From: Gigantopelta aegis
Taxonomy: Eukaryota; Mollusca; Gastropoda; Neomphalida; Peltospiridae
Length of the DNA stretch: 64,000 nt
Direction: 5' to 3'
Assembly (NCBI RefSeq): GCF_016097555.1
Contig: NC_054704.1
Span: 26,352,236-26,416,235 of the forward strand
Below the pieces are notes generated by a model. It was not told where the DNA came from and searched no databases. It was given only the letters and a program-made list of their open reading frames with translations. Below, piece after piece: positions 49,195 through 60,925 of the stretch; position 1 is the stretch's first letter; every line of letters starts with the position of its first letter. Made by a program: the position numbers and the translations under genes.

Positions 49195-49384
49195 ATATGA
49201 AAAGATGTTTGAATTTATGCAATAATAATGGGACACCAACACAGATAGTTTTGAGAAGTAGAAATGCCAAGTTCATATCATCCAGGCACGGATGCAGAAT
49301 TTCGGGGTGTGTGTGTGTGTGTGTCCAAATGTGATGACTGATCTCTCCTTTTACACAGCGCGCCTCTTACAGCTGAACACATCA

Positions 49385-49415
49385 TGCTCGAATTTATAGG
49401 GGGGGGGGGGGGGGT
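49385..49415 (+). repeat. Poly-G tract
   Basis: About 17 G in a row inside a spacer between the two convergent genes. Confidence 0.85.
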
Positions 49416-49649
49416 CCAGACCCCTGGATCCGCTATCGTCATCTGTTCCAGGTCAGGTCACAGACCATTATCAGACCTGAGACAAATGTGTGTGAAGCCT
49501 CTGTGGTATAGGGGCACGTTAATAGAGCTGAGTAAGCTCATCAGAGGTCAAAACAGCTGTAGACTGATGAACCGGTCCAAGATGTCACACAGCATGTTTA
49601 GGATGTTGATAGAATCATCTGTCACCTTTGAATCAGCCATTTTTAGAAG

Positions 49650-49945
49650 GTGTTCAGGACGTAGCTCAGTGGTACAGCACTCACCTGATGCACGATCGAT
49701 CTAGGATCAGTTCCCATCGGTGGGCCCATTGGGCTATTTTTCGTTCCAGCCAGTGCTTCACGACTGGTGTAACAGGCCACAGTATGTACTATCTACTACC
49801 CTTGCTGCTAATCAAAAAGAGTAGCCCATGAAGTGGTGACAGCGGGTTTCCTCCCTCAATATCTGTGTGGTCCATAACCATGTCTGATGCCATATAACCG
49901 TAAATAAAATGTGTTGAGTACATCGTTAAAACATTTCCTCATTTC
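49650..49945 (+). mobile_element. tRNA-derived SINE, near full length
   Basis: Box A 'gacgtagctcagtggtacag', box B 'ggatcagttcc', body missing the 'gggatggtgcatataaaag' segment, tail 'aaataaaatgtgttgagtac'. Confidence 0.85.
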
Positions 49946-50289
49946 CTTTTTAGAAGGTCCCACTGCATCAGTCAGTTATAGGTTATTTAGATTTCAGATC
50001 GACACTATATGGAACCACACACCCACACCAAACTTAGTTTTTTTTTTAATCTACTAAACTACTCCTTAGCTGTGGTCATCTCGATTTCAAAGGGAAGCAA
50101 TTGGGTTTCATACAAATCATGGAATTTGCACGTGTCTTTTTTTTTTTCCAGGCCTGGAAAGTCATGAAATTTTGAGTTGAGTCTGGCAAATGTTCGACTA
50201 TTATACTGCAGCACATTCTCACAAACAAGACACTTTTTGCTTATAATGTATAATACACTAAAACATAAAATGTATAAGAAATTTAAATT
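49946..50289. other. Spacer between convergent genes
   Basis: AT-rich. A short repeat end at about 50150-50215 ('caggcctggaaagtcatgaa') looks like the terminus of a dispersed transposon; no second end was found. Confidence 0.4.
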
Positions 50290-50295
50290 TTTATT
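50290..50295 (-). terminator. Poly(A) signal of the UPF0462 gene
   Basis: AATAAA on the minus strand, about 30 nt downstream of the stop codon, which would give a very short 3'UTR. Confidence 0.45.
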
Positions 50296-50325
50296 CTTTA
50301 ATTATGAAAGTTTTAAAATGACATT

Positions 50326-50582
50326 TTAACCAACAATGTAAGGCTTCCATAGTGCAGATGGCTCACTGTTTGCATTACTCGAAATCAGCCTGCTGAAATC
50401 TATGTGATGGAAATATTCCAATTTATGGCTGAAATGATACCAAAAAAATACATGTTTTTATTCAAGATGTAACTGTTATATACCGGGTATAGATAAATTC
50501 TAAAAGAAAAAGAGGAAAATAATATTTAATTATAAGTACTGGGACTGGGTCCAAAGGGTCAATTATCGAAAAATATTTAGAT

Positions 50583-50619
<37 letters not shown>

Positions 50620-53600
50620 TGTATGGAGTGATTTTTGTGACATTAAATGGAGGTAATTCATTAAACAGCTTTTAAAAGTGAATTTGGTATGACTAAATAT
50701 TTATTAACTACTATATAATATTTATGTGTCATTAATTAACAATTTGAACAAATACATCTACTTACAAATCAGGGTTAGTGAACTTCCCATATGGAACTGG
50801 ATACAGTGACAGATATGTTCTTGCTGAAGAAGTGCCATGAATTGCATAAGCATTAAATTTCGTCACTTGAGGTGGGAAAAGGTCTGCTGGAATATGTGCT
50901 GTGCCAGTCCATCGGTGTTTGTGTCTGTGTGCAGTAAACTGGATTGGAAGTCCTATCTGGAAAGGTGAAGATAATTAGAAATGGAAATAACTGAGCAAGA
51001 ATAAAATATTAAAAATCAAATTCATGTTGTGCACAATCGGCAAATAAATTAAATATCAATATGCATATGTCTTAATATGAGGGGAAAGGCTGCAGGCCTG
51101 TGTGGCTTAATGGTTAAACCATCTGCTTTAGTGCTGGCAGGTACTGAAATCATTCCCCCAAAGTCTGTTTTAATGTCTCATTGTGACAGTTTGCAGCCAC
51201 CACACTAACTTCTCTTACCACTAACCTATGTCCTGGACAAACAGCTCAGATAGCCATGGTGAGTGCCTAGGACACTGCACTTCAATCTTAATTGGATATC
51301 ACATGAACACAGATAATAATTCATGGGCATACATAGGATTTTGAAAAGGGGGGTTCCAATACATAGGATTTTGAAAAAGGGTGTTCCAAAATAGATTGCA
51401 GAGATATTGGGCGTATATTTCTATGTTGAGTAAATATAATAATGTCAGATATATTAAATTATAAAAAAAGCGATTCCGAACCCCCTATGTACGCCCATGT
51501 AATTGATCATTGAATATAGAAGAGTTAATAAAATGGGGACAAACACATTTAACAGTTAATAATAAAATGGGGACAAATACATTTAATAAGTTTCACAATT
51601 TTCATTTTAGTATATCAAGAGGAAATGGCATTATTACATGTTCCCTTTGCAATGTGATGTTAACTTTTACACTTTGCCTAATTAATATTTTACACCAATA
51701 CCTTAATTGCATGTCTTCTTCCATTAAGCATGAGAACAAGATGTTCACCATGTCTGAAATAAAGATGAGATTCAACAATGGTCATATCTATTTAATGAAA
51801 ATATTCCAACAGTAAATAATACAATTAGCTGTATATCTGAGTGTTGGTAATACTAATAAATAAATAAATATATTTTAGTGAATCAAGGTCCACAAGTTTA
51901 ATACTACTATTTGGTGGATTTTTAATTATAATTTCAAAGACCGTTTTAGTTGATACATATAAAAGAATAAAAAGAGTAACTAGTTATCAAATTTATGTCT
52001 TGGACACTTCTGTTAATTTTGGTCAAAACTGATGTCTACAGTGGTGTTCTTTGAACATTCAATATATAAAATTTATAAGAAAAAACATAATTATGTCTAT
52101 GAAACTACGAAACTACATGTATTGATCAATATCTAGACTAGTACTTACGGTGCTAATTCAATTTCAAGATACTGGTTATGATCATTTAGGAAGAATGCCT
52201 CAACAACTGAAAAGGTAAAAAGATGGAAACTATTCTTACAAGCATTCCTGATTCTGAAACTTTAAGCAATGCATGTCCCCTACCCAGTCCAACAAATTCT
52301 TGTATCTCCTAAATTCAAGGGCCATAACTTTATGAAACTGGGTAAATCGCCATGAAAGTTAAACTTGATCTGTAACAGTACATGATAAAGTTTATATATT
52401 AAAAATTCGGATTAATATCTTGAGGCATTGAAAAAAATCTTGACCTGTAGCGGTACATGATAAAGCTATATACCATATTTTATCAATATCTTGATGCACT
52501 GAGAGAGAAATAGTCAGGAAATAAGAAAAACTGAATTTCAGACCTTTTTCTCAAGGGCCATAACTCTGACAAAAATTTGTAAATTGCCATGAAAGTAAAA
52601 TTTGATCTGTAACAGAAATGGTAAAAAGCTACACAAATTTCAGCTGAATATCTCCAGGCACTGTGAAAAGAACATCTAGAAAACTATATGTGGGACAGAC
52701 TGATGGACAGACAGATAAAAGGACAAAGATGAAATCTGAAGTCCCCTCCGGTTGGACTGGTAGGGGACTAATAAAAAAAACTGGTACAAGTATTATGTCC
52801 CACATAAAATTTATATAAGATAAGGTCCTTTTAAATTGTATTACCGGTATTCTCATTCTTGCTAGAGGGGATATAAATTATGAATAGAAAACCATAAATA
52901 ACAAGTTCTTTCATACTATATACATTACCATACACATAATCATTGTGACAAATAAATGATCACACTTGTGTTTGTGCCAATCAAAATGTATGCACATCCT
53001 TTGAAAATTGTACTGTTTTCTCTTGACCAAGGAAGTAAATAATTTCCAAACTTATTTCATAAATTTTGTATTGCACACTCTTACATTATTTCTACCTTTT
53101 AACTCTGTAATTAGCACCGTTGGGCTCATTGGGCTATTTTTCGTTCCAGCCAGTGCTCCACAATTGGTGTATCAAATGCAGTCACACTGGTATATACTAT
53201 CATGTCTGTGGCATGATACATACAAAAGAGTCCTTACTGCTAATAAAAAAAAAAGTAGGCCATGGAGTGGCGGCAGTGAGTTGCCTCTCTTAATTTTCTT
53301 TGTGGTCCCTAACTATATGTCTGATGTCATATAACCATATTTAAAATGTATTGAGCATGTCATTAAATAAATTAAAAAAAGGTTATTTTGATAATCGGCA
53401 CTATGTACACATAATTATTTTCTTTATTCCAAAGTTAGTATGAGTTTAAATTTACCGTACCTTCAAAGTTATACAGATGATTGTAGGAAGAGCCCGGCTG
53501 TCCTCCAGGAGGAGGTGGGTCGTGGTAGAAGGGAGCATCCACAGAAATATGCAGGCCAGTTGGACTACTGCTGAATGTTAGCTTCACATGATCAGCTGAC

Positions 53601-56502
53601 GAGACTGGTGTACTGTCCCACAGAGTGGTTATGGTGTATGACATAGAGGCACTGCAAAAAACATGACAATAGAATGTGGTTCCGATTACAGACTGGTGTA
53701 CTGTCCCACAGAGTTGTTATGGTGTATGACGTAGAGGCACTGTGAAGAACATGACAACAGAATGTGGTTCCGATTACAGATTGGTGTACTGTCTCACAGA
53801 GTGGTTATGGTGTATGACATAGAAGCACTGCAAAGAACATGACAATAGAATGTGGTTCCGATTACAGATTGGTGTACTGTCCCACAGAGTGGTTATGGTG
53901 TATGACATAGAGGCACTGCAAAGAACATGACAATAGAATGTGGTTCCGATTACAGATGGTGTACTGTCCCACAGAGTGGTTATGGTGTATGACATAGAGG
54001 CACTGCAAAGAACATGACAATAGAATGTGGTTCCGATTACAGATTGGTGTACTGTCCCACAGAGTGGTTATGGTGTATGACATAGAGGCACTGCAAAGAA
54101 CATGACAATAGAATGTGGTTCCGATTACAGATTGGTGTACTGTCCCACAGAGTGGTTATGGTGTATGACATAGAGGCACTGCAAAGAACATGACAATAGA
54201 ATGTGGTTCCGATTACAGATTGGTGTACTGTCCCACAGAGTGGTTATGGTGTATGACATAGAGGCACTGCAAAGAACATGACAATAGAATGTGGTTCCGA
54301 TTACAGATTGGTGTACTGTCCCACAGAGTGGTTATGGTGTATGACATAGAGGCACTGCAAAGAACATGACAATAGAATGTGGTTCCGATTACAGATTGGT
54401 GTACTGTCCCACAGAGTGGTTATGGTGTATGACATAGAGGCACTGCAAAGAACATGACAATAGAATGTGGTTCCGACAATAGAATGTGGTTCCAATTACA
54501 GATTGGTGTACTGTCCCACAGAGTGGTTATGGTGTATGACATAGAAGCACTGCAAAGAAAATGACAACAGAATGTGGTTCCAATTACAGATTGGTGTACT
54601 GTACTACAGAGTCGTTATGGTGTATGACATAGGAGCACTGCAAAGAACATGAAAATAGAATGTAGTTCCGATTACATAAGCCAGAAAATATTGGGTAGAT
54701 AGATAGGCTCAAATCTTTCTCTCTCTCTATTTCTCTCTATTAGGCATTGTAGATTTTTTTTTCAAAAGATCGAAATATTTTATATTAAGATATATATAGC
54801 AAGAGAGCAAACTGAATGCAGTTTAATTCTCAAATAAATATTGTGCAAAAGTTATACAAAAATATCTGCTATGTTGGTGATATCAGTTTAGACTAATTTT
54901 CTTTAAAAATGTTAGGGTTTTTTTTAGAGACAGTTGGGTAACTGGAACCATGACTATTATTTTGCTAGGCCTTGTAATAAAAAGCAAGAACAAAATAATG
55001 CTCATATTACAAATACATGTAGAGACTAAAATACTTTTACTAATAGTATAAATGGTAGAGAAATAGTAAAATGCATTTTCCCATTTGATGTACTATTAAT
55101 TAAAAAAAAACCCTACAAACTCTTAAATAAGTATTTTGGAGAATACACTTGTAAACAAAAATAAAGAATGGAAAATGGACCAAAAAAAGCCATATAAAAT
55201 TATCAACAATGGAACTACGGAGCACATCGGTCAACTATGACCCAAACCCAAAGTATTCTTTTGAGACTTAAAAAAATTATATTATTAAAAAGTGGTCATA
55301 TTCATATGTCAGCATTTAACATTGCAATCTACAAAATACAATCATGTTAACAATTTCATTGTCAGGTGTGTTTTTTACATACAATTACTTAATAACTGTA
55401 TTTCTGTGGTACAGCGCTGCTTGATGTGCGGTCGGTTTGGGATCGATCCCCATCAGTGGGCCCATTGTGCTATTTCTCGCTCCAGCCAGTGCACCACGAC
55501 TGGTATATCAAAGGCTGTGGTATGTGCTATCCTGTTTATGGGATGGTGCATATAAAAGATCCCTTGCTGCTAATCGAAAAGAGTAGCCCATGAAGTGGCG
55601 ACAGCGGGTTCCCTCTCTCAATATCTGGTCCTTAACCATATGTCTGACGCCATATAACTGTAAATAAAATGTGATGAGTGCGTCGTTTTATAAAACATTT
55701 CCTTCCTTCTTTGTATACCCATTTACAAAATACTGTTATTGACTAATAAAATAAGAAATGACTTCAAAAGACTGAGTAATGTAAATACTACAAAAAACAA
55801 CCTACTTGTAATCGTGAAAGAAAAAAGGAAAAAGTAATACTGTATTTTATATACATTTTTTAATGACAACCTATTTCCTAAACTGGTCTACATTAAGCTG
55901 GTACAAATAGTAACATTGGGAAATGGTTACACGTATAAAACCTAATGGCAATGGAAATGTCCAAAACACATTCCAGTAAAAAAAGAAAAATGGTTTTCAA
56001 TGTAATTCAGTAAAAATAATAATACATTAAAGAGCCATTGTTAAGATTTTTTTCACTAATTGAGACTTTATAATGACAAAATTATATATTTTAAATAATT
56101 TGTCTTTAGAATATCAGTATTTATATACGTAACACATTTTTGATTGTTCTAATGTTTGTAGTACTTCAAACTTCATTTTAGTTCCTAATACATGATAATG
56201 TTTTTTATACATTCAAAATTATTTGGAAGTAAATTCCAGTTTGGACTACCTAAACATTAAGAAAACTAGAAACACATTGAAAATACAGACACTGAAATTT
56301 TTAAAAACAAAAGAATTAAAAAAGAAAGTATTTTTTTGTTAAAAATGCTGTCAGTTTGAAACATCTTACAATGGCTGCAAACTTAGGACAGTCTCTTTTA
56401 ATAAAAAGTAAAAAAATTGGGAAAAAACCCAACAAAAAACTCATACCTTTGAACAGATAAGATGCTGATACCGAGAACAAACACCAGGAAGGATGCCTCC
56501 AT
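50326..56502 (-). CDS. UPF0462 (C4orf33-like) protein with signal peptide, 216 aa
   Basis: Exons on the minus strand: 56502-56447, 53651-53461, 52206-52149, 51753-51702, 50956-50766, 50428-50326; all phases join. Function of the family is unknown. Family blocks seen in order: TLWDSTPVSSADHVKL, DAPFYHDPPPPGGQPG, YNFEVVEAFFLNDHNQYLEI, ELAPHGEHLVLMLNGRRHA, PADLFPPQVTKFNAYAIHG, SLYPVPYGKFTNPDFHKLEY. These match the vertebrate protein throughout. Exon 1 encodes a hydrophobic start (MEASFLVFVLGISILSVQSA) not found in the vertebrate protein, suggesting secretion. A second in-frame ATG lies 24 nt upstream (at 56525-56527) and would add MTRVETN ahead of it. Intron 1 carries an 88-bp array built from its own 3' splice site. 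A second family member lies at 63003-63102. Confidence 0.9.
51100..51300 (+). mobile_element. Second SINE family, tRNA-like head
   Basis: 'tgtggcttaatggttaaacc' head, then 'gtgctggcaggtactgaaat', 'cctatgtcctggacaaacag' and 'cttaattggatatca'. The same family is at 56935-57528. It lies in UPF0462 intron 4. Confidence 0.7.
51322..51499. mobile_element. Small MITE, 178 bp
   Basis: Ends CATGGGCATACATAGG and CCTATGTACGCCCATG are inverted copies with one mismatch; TAATT flanks both sides. A short internal duplication ('atacataggattttgaaaa') lies near the left end. Confidence 0.75.
52255..52775 (+). repeat. Dispersed repeat, full copy with internal duplication
   Basis: Member of the 17371-17786 family. 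The segment with 'gtacatgataaagct' occurs more than once, so the copy is longer than others. Ends 'gtcccctccggttggactgg'. It lies in UPF0462 intron 2. Confidence 0.75.
53110..53375 (+). mobile_element. SINE copy, diverged
   Basis: 'ttgggctcattgggctattt', 'ccagccagtgctccacaatt' and a tail ending 'gtcattaaataaa'. More diverged than other copies. Confidence 0.75.
53636..54665 (-). repeat. 88-bp minisatellite made from the intron 1/exon 2 junction
   Basis: The marker 'gtatgacat' recurs at 53636 (the real exon 2), 53724, 53812, 53900, 53987, 54075, 54163, 54251, 54339, 54427, 54534 and 54622, that is 12 occurrences spaced 88 bp (one 87, one 107). Read on the minus strand each unit carries 'tgtcatgttctttgcag' followed by the first 14 codons of exon 2 (ASMSYTITTLWDSTP). 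Outside the real exon the unit then continues as 'atctgtaatcgg', which contains a GT. Confidence 0.95.
54666..55404 (-). other. UPF0462 intron 1, AT-rich part
   Basis: A CT-rich patch near 54715-54740; otherwise nothing identifiable. Confidence 0.5.
55405..55712 (+). mobile_element. tRNA-derived SINE, near full length
   Basis: 'ctgtggtacagcgctgcttg' head, 'gggatcgatccccatcagtg' box B region, complete body, tail 'taaaacatttccttcc'. One of the least diverged copies. Confidence 0.88.
56031..56397 (+). mobile_element. TTAA MITE, 367 bp
   Basis: TTAA at 56027-56030 and 56398-56401; same family as 1-305. It lies about 50 bp from the donor of UPF0462 exon 1. Confidence 0.65.
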
Positions 56503-56689
56503 GTTTGTTTCAACCCTGGTCATTGATGTCCTCCGAAATGCTCGAGTGTCCAGGTACCAGTGAAATCCTCAATCTTAGAATGTAGGTGAGAAAAATCCCA
56601 CCTGACTGATAACCGTCTTCCTGGTAACTTGGTTTGTATAGTTTCATAGCAAAGTTACTCTATTTTTATTAACAGAAAAAACCCAACTT

Positions 56690-56845
56690 TGTGGTGGCAT
56701 GTAACTCGGTGATAGAGTGCTTGTCTAGGTGTGACGGGGCACAAGATCAGTCATCCTTGGTGGATCCGACGCCATATAACTGTAAATAAAATGTGTTGAG
56801 TGTGTCGTTATATAAAACATTTCCTTATTTCCTTGGTGGACCTGT
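56690..56845 (+). mobile_element. SINE with internal deletion
   Basis: A head-like part ('catgtaactcggtgatagag') joined to the tail 'ccatataactgtaaataaaa'; the body is missing. Confidence 0.65.
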
Positions 56846-56934
56846 TCCTCCCCCCACCCCCACCTCCACAGCCACTACCATCTGAACCAACGTCCCACAA
56901 TTGGTATATCATGTGATCCTATGGAAAAGAACCA

Positions 56935-57528
56935 TTGTTTCTATGGTTAAGCCATTGGTGTTAAGGCTGGAAGGTACTGTGTTCAGTTCCCAGTACCAGC
57001 CCCCACCAATGACTCAACATGTAGGTGTAAGACCACTACACAAACTTCCCTCTCACTAACCACTAACAACTGACTTACTTTCCTGGTGGGAGGGCGGGAT
57101 GTAGTCCAGTGGTAAAGCATCCGCTTGATGCGAGGTCCGTCTAGGATCGATCCCCGTCTATGGACCCACTGGACTATTTCTCATTCCAGCCAGTGCTGCA
57201 CAACTGGTGTAACAAAAGCCATGGTATGTACTATCCTGTCTGTGGGATGGTGCATATAAAAGATCCCTTGCTGCTAATCGAAAAGAGTAGCCCATGAAGT
57301 AGCGACAGCGGGTTTCCTCTCTCAATATCTGTGTGGTCCTTAACCATATGTCCGATGCCATATAACTATAAATAAAATGTGTTGAGTGTATCGTTAAATA
57401 AAACATTAAAAAAAACCTTTTCTGGATAGATAGTCTGTGCCCAGGACAACATGCTTGAAGCTTAATTAGATATAAGGATGAAAATAAATATGAATGAATG
57501 AATGAATGAATGAATGAATGAATGAAGT
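56935..57528 (+). mobile_element. Second-family SINE split by a first-family SINE
   Basis: The left part (to about 57087, 'ctttcctggtggg') and right part (from about 57417, 'ttttctggatagatagtctg') together resemble 51100-51300. The gap holds a full first-family SINE. A (TGAA)n run ends the element. Confidence 0.78.
57088..57416 (+). mobile_element. tRNA-derived SINE nested in another SINE
   Basis: 'gtagtccagtggtaaagcat' head, 'ctaggatcgatccccgtcta' box B region, complete body and 'aaataaaacatt' tail with poly-A. Confidence 0.88.
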
Positions 57529-57829
57529 AGGACTTAGCCACATAGGCACATAGTAGTGGGTTTCCTCTTTTGTATTCTGAACAATTGTCAAAATAACCAT
57601 ATGTCGGGATACAATATTTTGTGTGAAATGTCATTCTGTTTGGGTGCCTGTTGTGCAAAATTCAAATCAACTGATTTGCTACTTCACATAGTGAACTGCT
57701 ATATCGAAATATAAAAAAAAGCATTTTATTTATATATTCCAAAAATTAAAATTAAAAAATACTATTTCTTGGCATCATACCTCAAACAAATTCTCTCTAC
57801 CACTGAGCTACTAATGACAATGACAATGA

Positions 57830-58330
57830 CAAAGAGATTTACGTGCACATTCAGAGCAAGCTGTTGTAGCACACGCCTATCCTGGCCACAGGGACCGGCC
57901 TTGGCCGGTTCCCTCTGTCCAGGACAGGAAAGGGTTGGGGGAGGGTTGTAGAGAGGGAACGCCTGCGCTGGCAAGTGCAAGGGAGCACCAGCAGTCCAAT
58001 GTTGGTGACAGGCGTTGGGTATTTGGTGCTATGGAATTTTGAAAGTCCCATAGGATTATGTCAAAGAGGAAGAGGTGCGCATTTTACATGAAGGAAATTT
58101 GGCGCAATTTTGATGGTCATTCTAATTGAAATAGTGAGGAGAGCCAATAGGTTTTGCTTTTAGTATTCCGAAAGTGGCTCTTTATTATAACCGTCTTGGT
58201 GCTGTAGGGTGTCTCCCTAGGTTGCCCATAGGGCCCTTAGAAAGGGCCTGATCTCTTCTGATCGTGGCATGACAACCCAGGGGAGACTCACTGAGATACT
58301 GCTAGTATTTCCCATTAATATGTTGTTAGT
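57830..58330 (+). repeat. ~450 bp dispersed repeat, copy A
   Basis: Shares with 59575-60010 'aagctgttgtag', 'ccaggacaggaaagg', 'tggcaagtgcaagggagcac', 'gctatggaattttga', 'cctaggttgcccataggg' and 'gtggcatgacaacccagggg'. No coding capacity. Confidence 0.85.
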
Positions 58331-59574
58331 TTACACTGTCGACCAAATATCACAATTACCATATTTTTTTATTTTTTTTGTTTTTTAATTCTACTTGTCC
58401 CTTTCATTTCTCTCCTTTGAGTTACATCCTATTTCTTCCCAGTCTGGCAGCTCTTCCTATTTTTCAACTTCTTTCTCTGTCCACCTCCATATCCCACTCC
58501 TTGTCTCTTAAACTATGACAAAAGGCCTATCTGTGTAAACAAAATTAACGGAGGTTAAGTGTCTACACAGTGAAAAATACAGAGTTAAACTGCAGGGGGA
58601 AAAATTAACCTGGGTTATTTTAACTCTGCAATTGTACTAGCGTCAAACTTGACAATTACTCAAGTTCACTTTTTAACTTTAACTCTACTTTTAGGTTCCT
58701 GTGTAGACCAATAACTTGGGTTAAATGATAGTTTCTTGACTACACTATAAAGGTCACAGCTGTTTTACTTAATTGCTAAATACTTTGTAAAACTAAAAAT
58801 ATAAATGATAAACTGAAGAAAAAATAGAGGCGATAAAGGTGGTGAATTGAACACAACCACACATGAATGTAAATAGGGTTTTTTAATATATGGTTTTCTT
58901 CTATTTCACAGAGTACCACTAATACATCATCAAGCATTTTTAAAATTCCATTTAACCCAGGTTAAATAAATCTGGGATATTTTTAGTCTATGCCAAAACA
59001 TTGCACAAGTAGACAGTTTTAATAGCTCTTGATATAAATGTGTGCTGGAATATCATTAGGCCAGACATTTTTTATTCTATGTTTTACATGACATAAATTT
59101 TCTCAAATTAGAATAAAAATAATTTTGAAAAAGGTGCCATGAATTGCACATATTGAATAATTTTGTTTAACAAGTTAGCATTCTTTGGACAGATGAATAC
59201 AGTGTATATGTGAAATAAGTTACACGTTATATTACATAGGAAATATAGATTATTTCAACTCTTATATTATGTGACATTGCAATTTCCTGGTATTTTAATT
59301 TATTTTTATTCTCATTCCTGACATTATTTTATGTAAGAATTAGACTAAGACAAAAAATAAAAATTGTCTGACCTTAAGGAAACATTCCTTTTTTCCATTC
59401 CTCATTTATCTCTTTGCATCCTATAAAAGGTATTTTCAGACTAACAGGTATGGATAAATGTTATCAACAAACTATATACAGTTGTCACCTCTTGATAGCG
59501 AACAGGAAGTTTTTTGCTACACATTTAGTACACTTGTATAGACTGGTTTAAACAAGTGCCAGGTCAGGTCAGGT
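58331..59574. other. Intergenic spacer
   Basis: From 58440 to 58510 it shares 'ctgtccacctccatatccca' with the left flank of the DIRS element. The stretch 58520-58990 repeats 'ttaacctgggtta'-like motifs and may be an old MITE. No gene is supported. Confidence 0.4.
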
Positions 59575-60010
59575 CATAGGGCTTTACAAGCTGTTGTAGT
59601 GCACGCCTGTCTTGGGCACAAGAGCCGGCCTCTCCATCCAGGACAGGAAAGGTGGGGGGGGGGGGGGAGGGACCACCTGTACTGGCAGGTGCAAGGGAGC
59701 ACCAGCAGCCTGACCAAGGTTGGTAGCAGGCAAGGATGGGGGTGATGGTGCTATGGAATTTTGAATGACGCAGAGTATTACGCCAAAGAGAAAAAGTGCG
59801 AAAATTTGGTTGAGGAAATTGGGCGCAATTTTGAATCGTCGGTCAAAAAGAAAGTTCCAGAGCTAGTATAGGTTTTGACATTAGAGAATCGAGAGTAGCT
59901 CGTTAATTAGACCTCTATGATGCTGTGGTGTATCCCTAGGTTGCCCATAGGGCCCTTAAAAAGGGCCTGACTGCTTCTGGTCGTGGCATGACAACCCAGG
60001 GGAGACCCGT
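59575..60010 (+). repeat. ~450 bp dispersed repeat, copy B
   Basis: See copy A. Includes a poly-G run at about 59655-59668 and ends 'cccaggggagacccgtg'. Confidence 0.85.
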
Positions 60011-60114
60011 GCAATTGTGTAGATTGGGGGTGGGATAAGGTAGGCTGATATTCTTTTGAAACAAGTGCCATCACAATTTACATTTTATACTCGTAAAACC
60101 TGCACCAGGACAAA

Positions 60115-60925
60115 TTTAACAAGCATTCTGAGAGTACTGCTATAGCAATACATGTCCCCTACCAGGCCCAAACAAATTTTATATTGCCTAAATTCAAGGG
60201 CCATAACTCTGTGAAAAATGGGTAAGGTCTCACTACACAGATGTCATCTGCCATTGAAACCCATGTTAAACTGCCCAACTTCAAGCGAAGATTGCCCATA
60301 GAACGGTTCTCGTTGGCACTAACAACATACACCATTGCAAACATACATTATATAAGCATTTATTTTCACTCCAAAATTGAGAACATTTCCGTCTCAGTTT
60401 TTTGCTATATGACCGCATCTGGCTGTAGTACCGGTCCGAATAGGTGGTTCATTAACCGATTCACTCCGGCTGTCACTTGCACTATATACCCATGTCCCAA
60501 AAGGTCGATGCACAATATTACAAAATAACATGGGCAAAATACAGCCAGAAGGCTTACCATTAAACATACATACTGTTTTAATTCTTCACAATTTGCTAGA
60601 AGTGAATATGTGACCCATAACATGTGTCCCAATTAGGAACTATAGTGGACCGTGATAAATGAACTGTCACCTGGAAGTGATCTGTGTAGTGAGACCTAAA
60701 TTGCCATAAATATTCAACCTGGTCTATAGCAGAACATGATTAAGCTATACACAAAATTTCAGCTCAATATCTCAAGAGATTCTAACCCCCCCCCCCCCCA
60801 AAAAAAAAAACCACAACAAAAACAAAAAAAACATCTGGAAAACTATGTGGGACATACGGATAGACAGACAGACGGACATGAAACATATAGTCCCTTAGGT
60901 TGGACTGGTAGAGGACTAAATAGCA
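60115..60925 (+). repeat. Dispersed repeat carrying a PIF/Harbinger-type MITE
   Basis: Starts 'aacaagcattctgagagtac', is interrupted at 60226-60696, resumes 'ttgccataaatattcaacct' and ends 'agtcccttaggttggactgg'. Confidence 0.8.
60226..60696. mobile_element. PIF/Harbinger-type MITE, 471 bp
   Basis: Perfect 17-bp terminal inverted repeats GGTCTCACTACACAGAT. TAA lies on both sides (60223-60225 and 60697-60699). A 3-bp TWA target duplication is the PIF/Harbinger mark. No transposase. Confidence 0.85.

Larger units (their letters stand above)
45966..49200 (+). other. ZNF451-like 3'UTR and downstream sequence
   Basis: After the stop at 45963-45965 no further exon is supported. An AATAAA-type signal occurs in a run at about 46748-46763, and a cleaner one at 49189-49194. 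Contains a possible coding relic (46900-47560, minus) and a SINE fragment (47690-47875). Confidence 0.45.

Noticed and set aside
53636-54665. Regular 88-bp repeats as a CRISPR-like array
   Set aside because: Units are identical throughout with no variable spacers, they contain a host exon, and the genome is eukaryotic.
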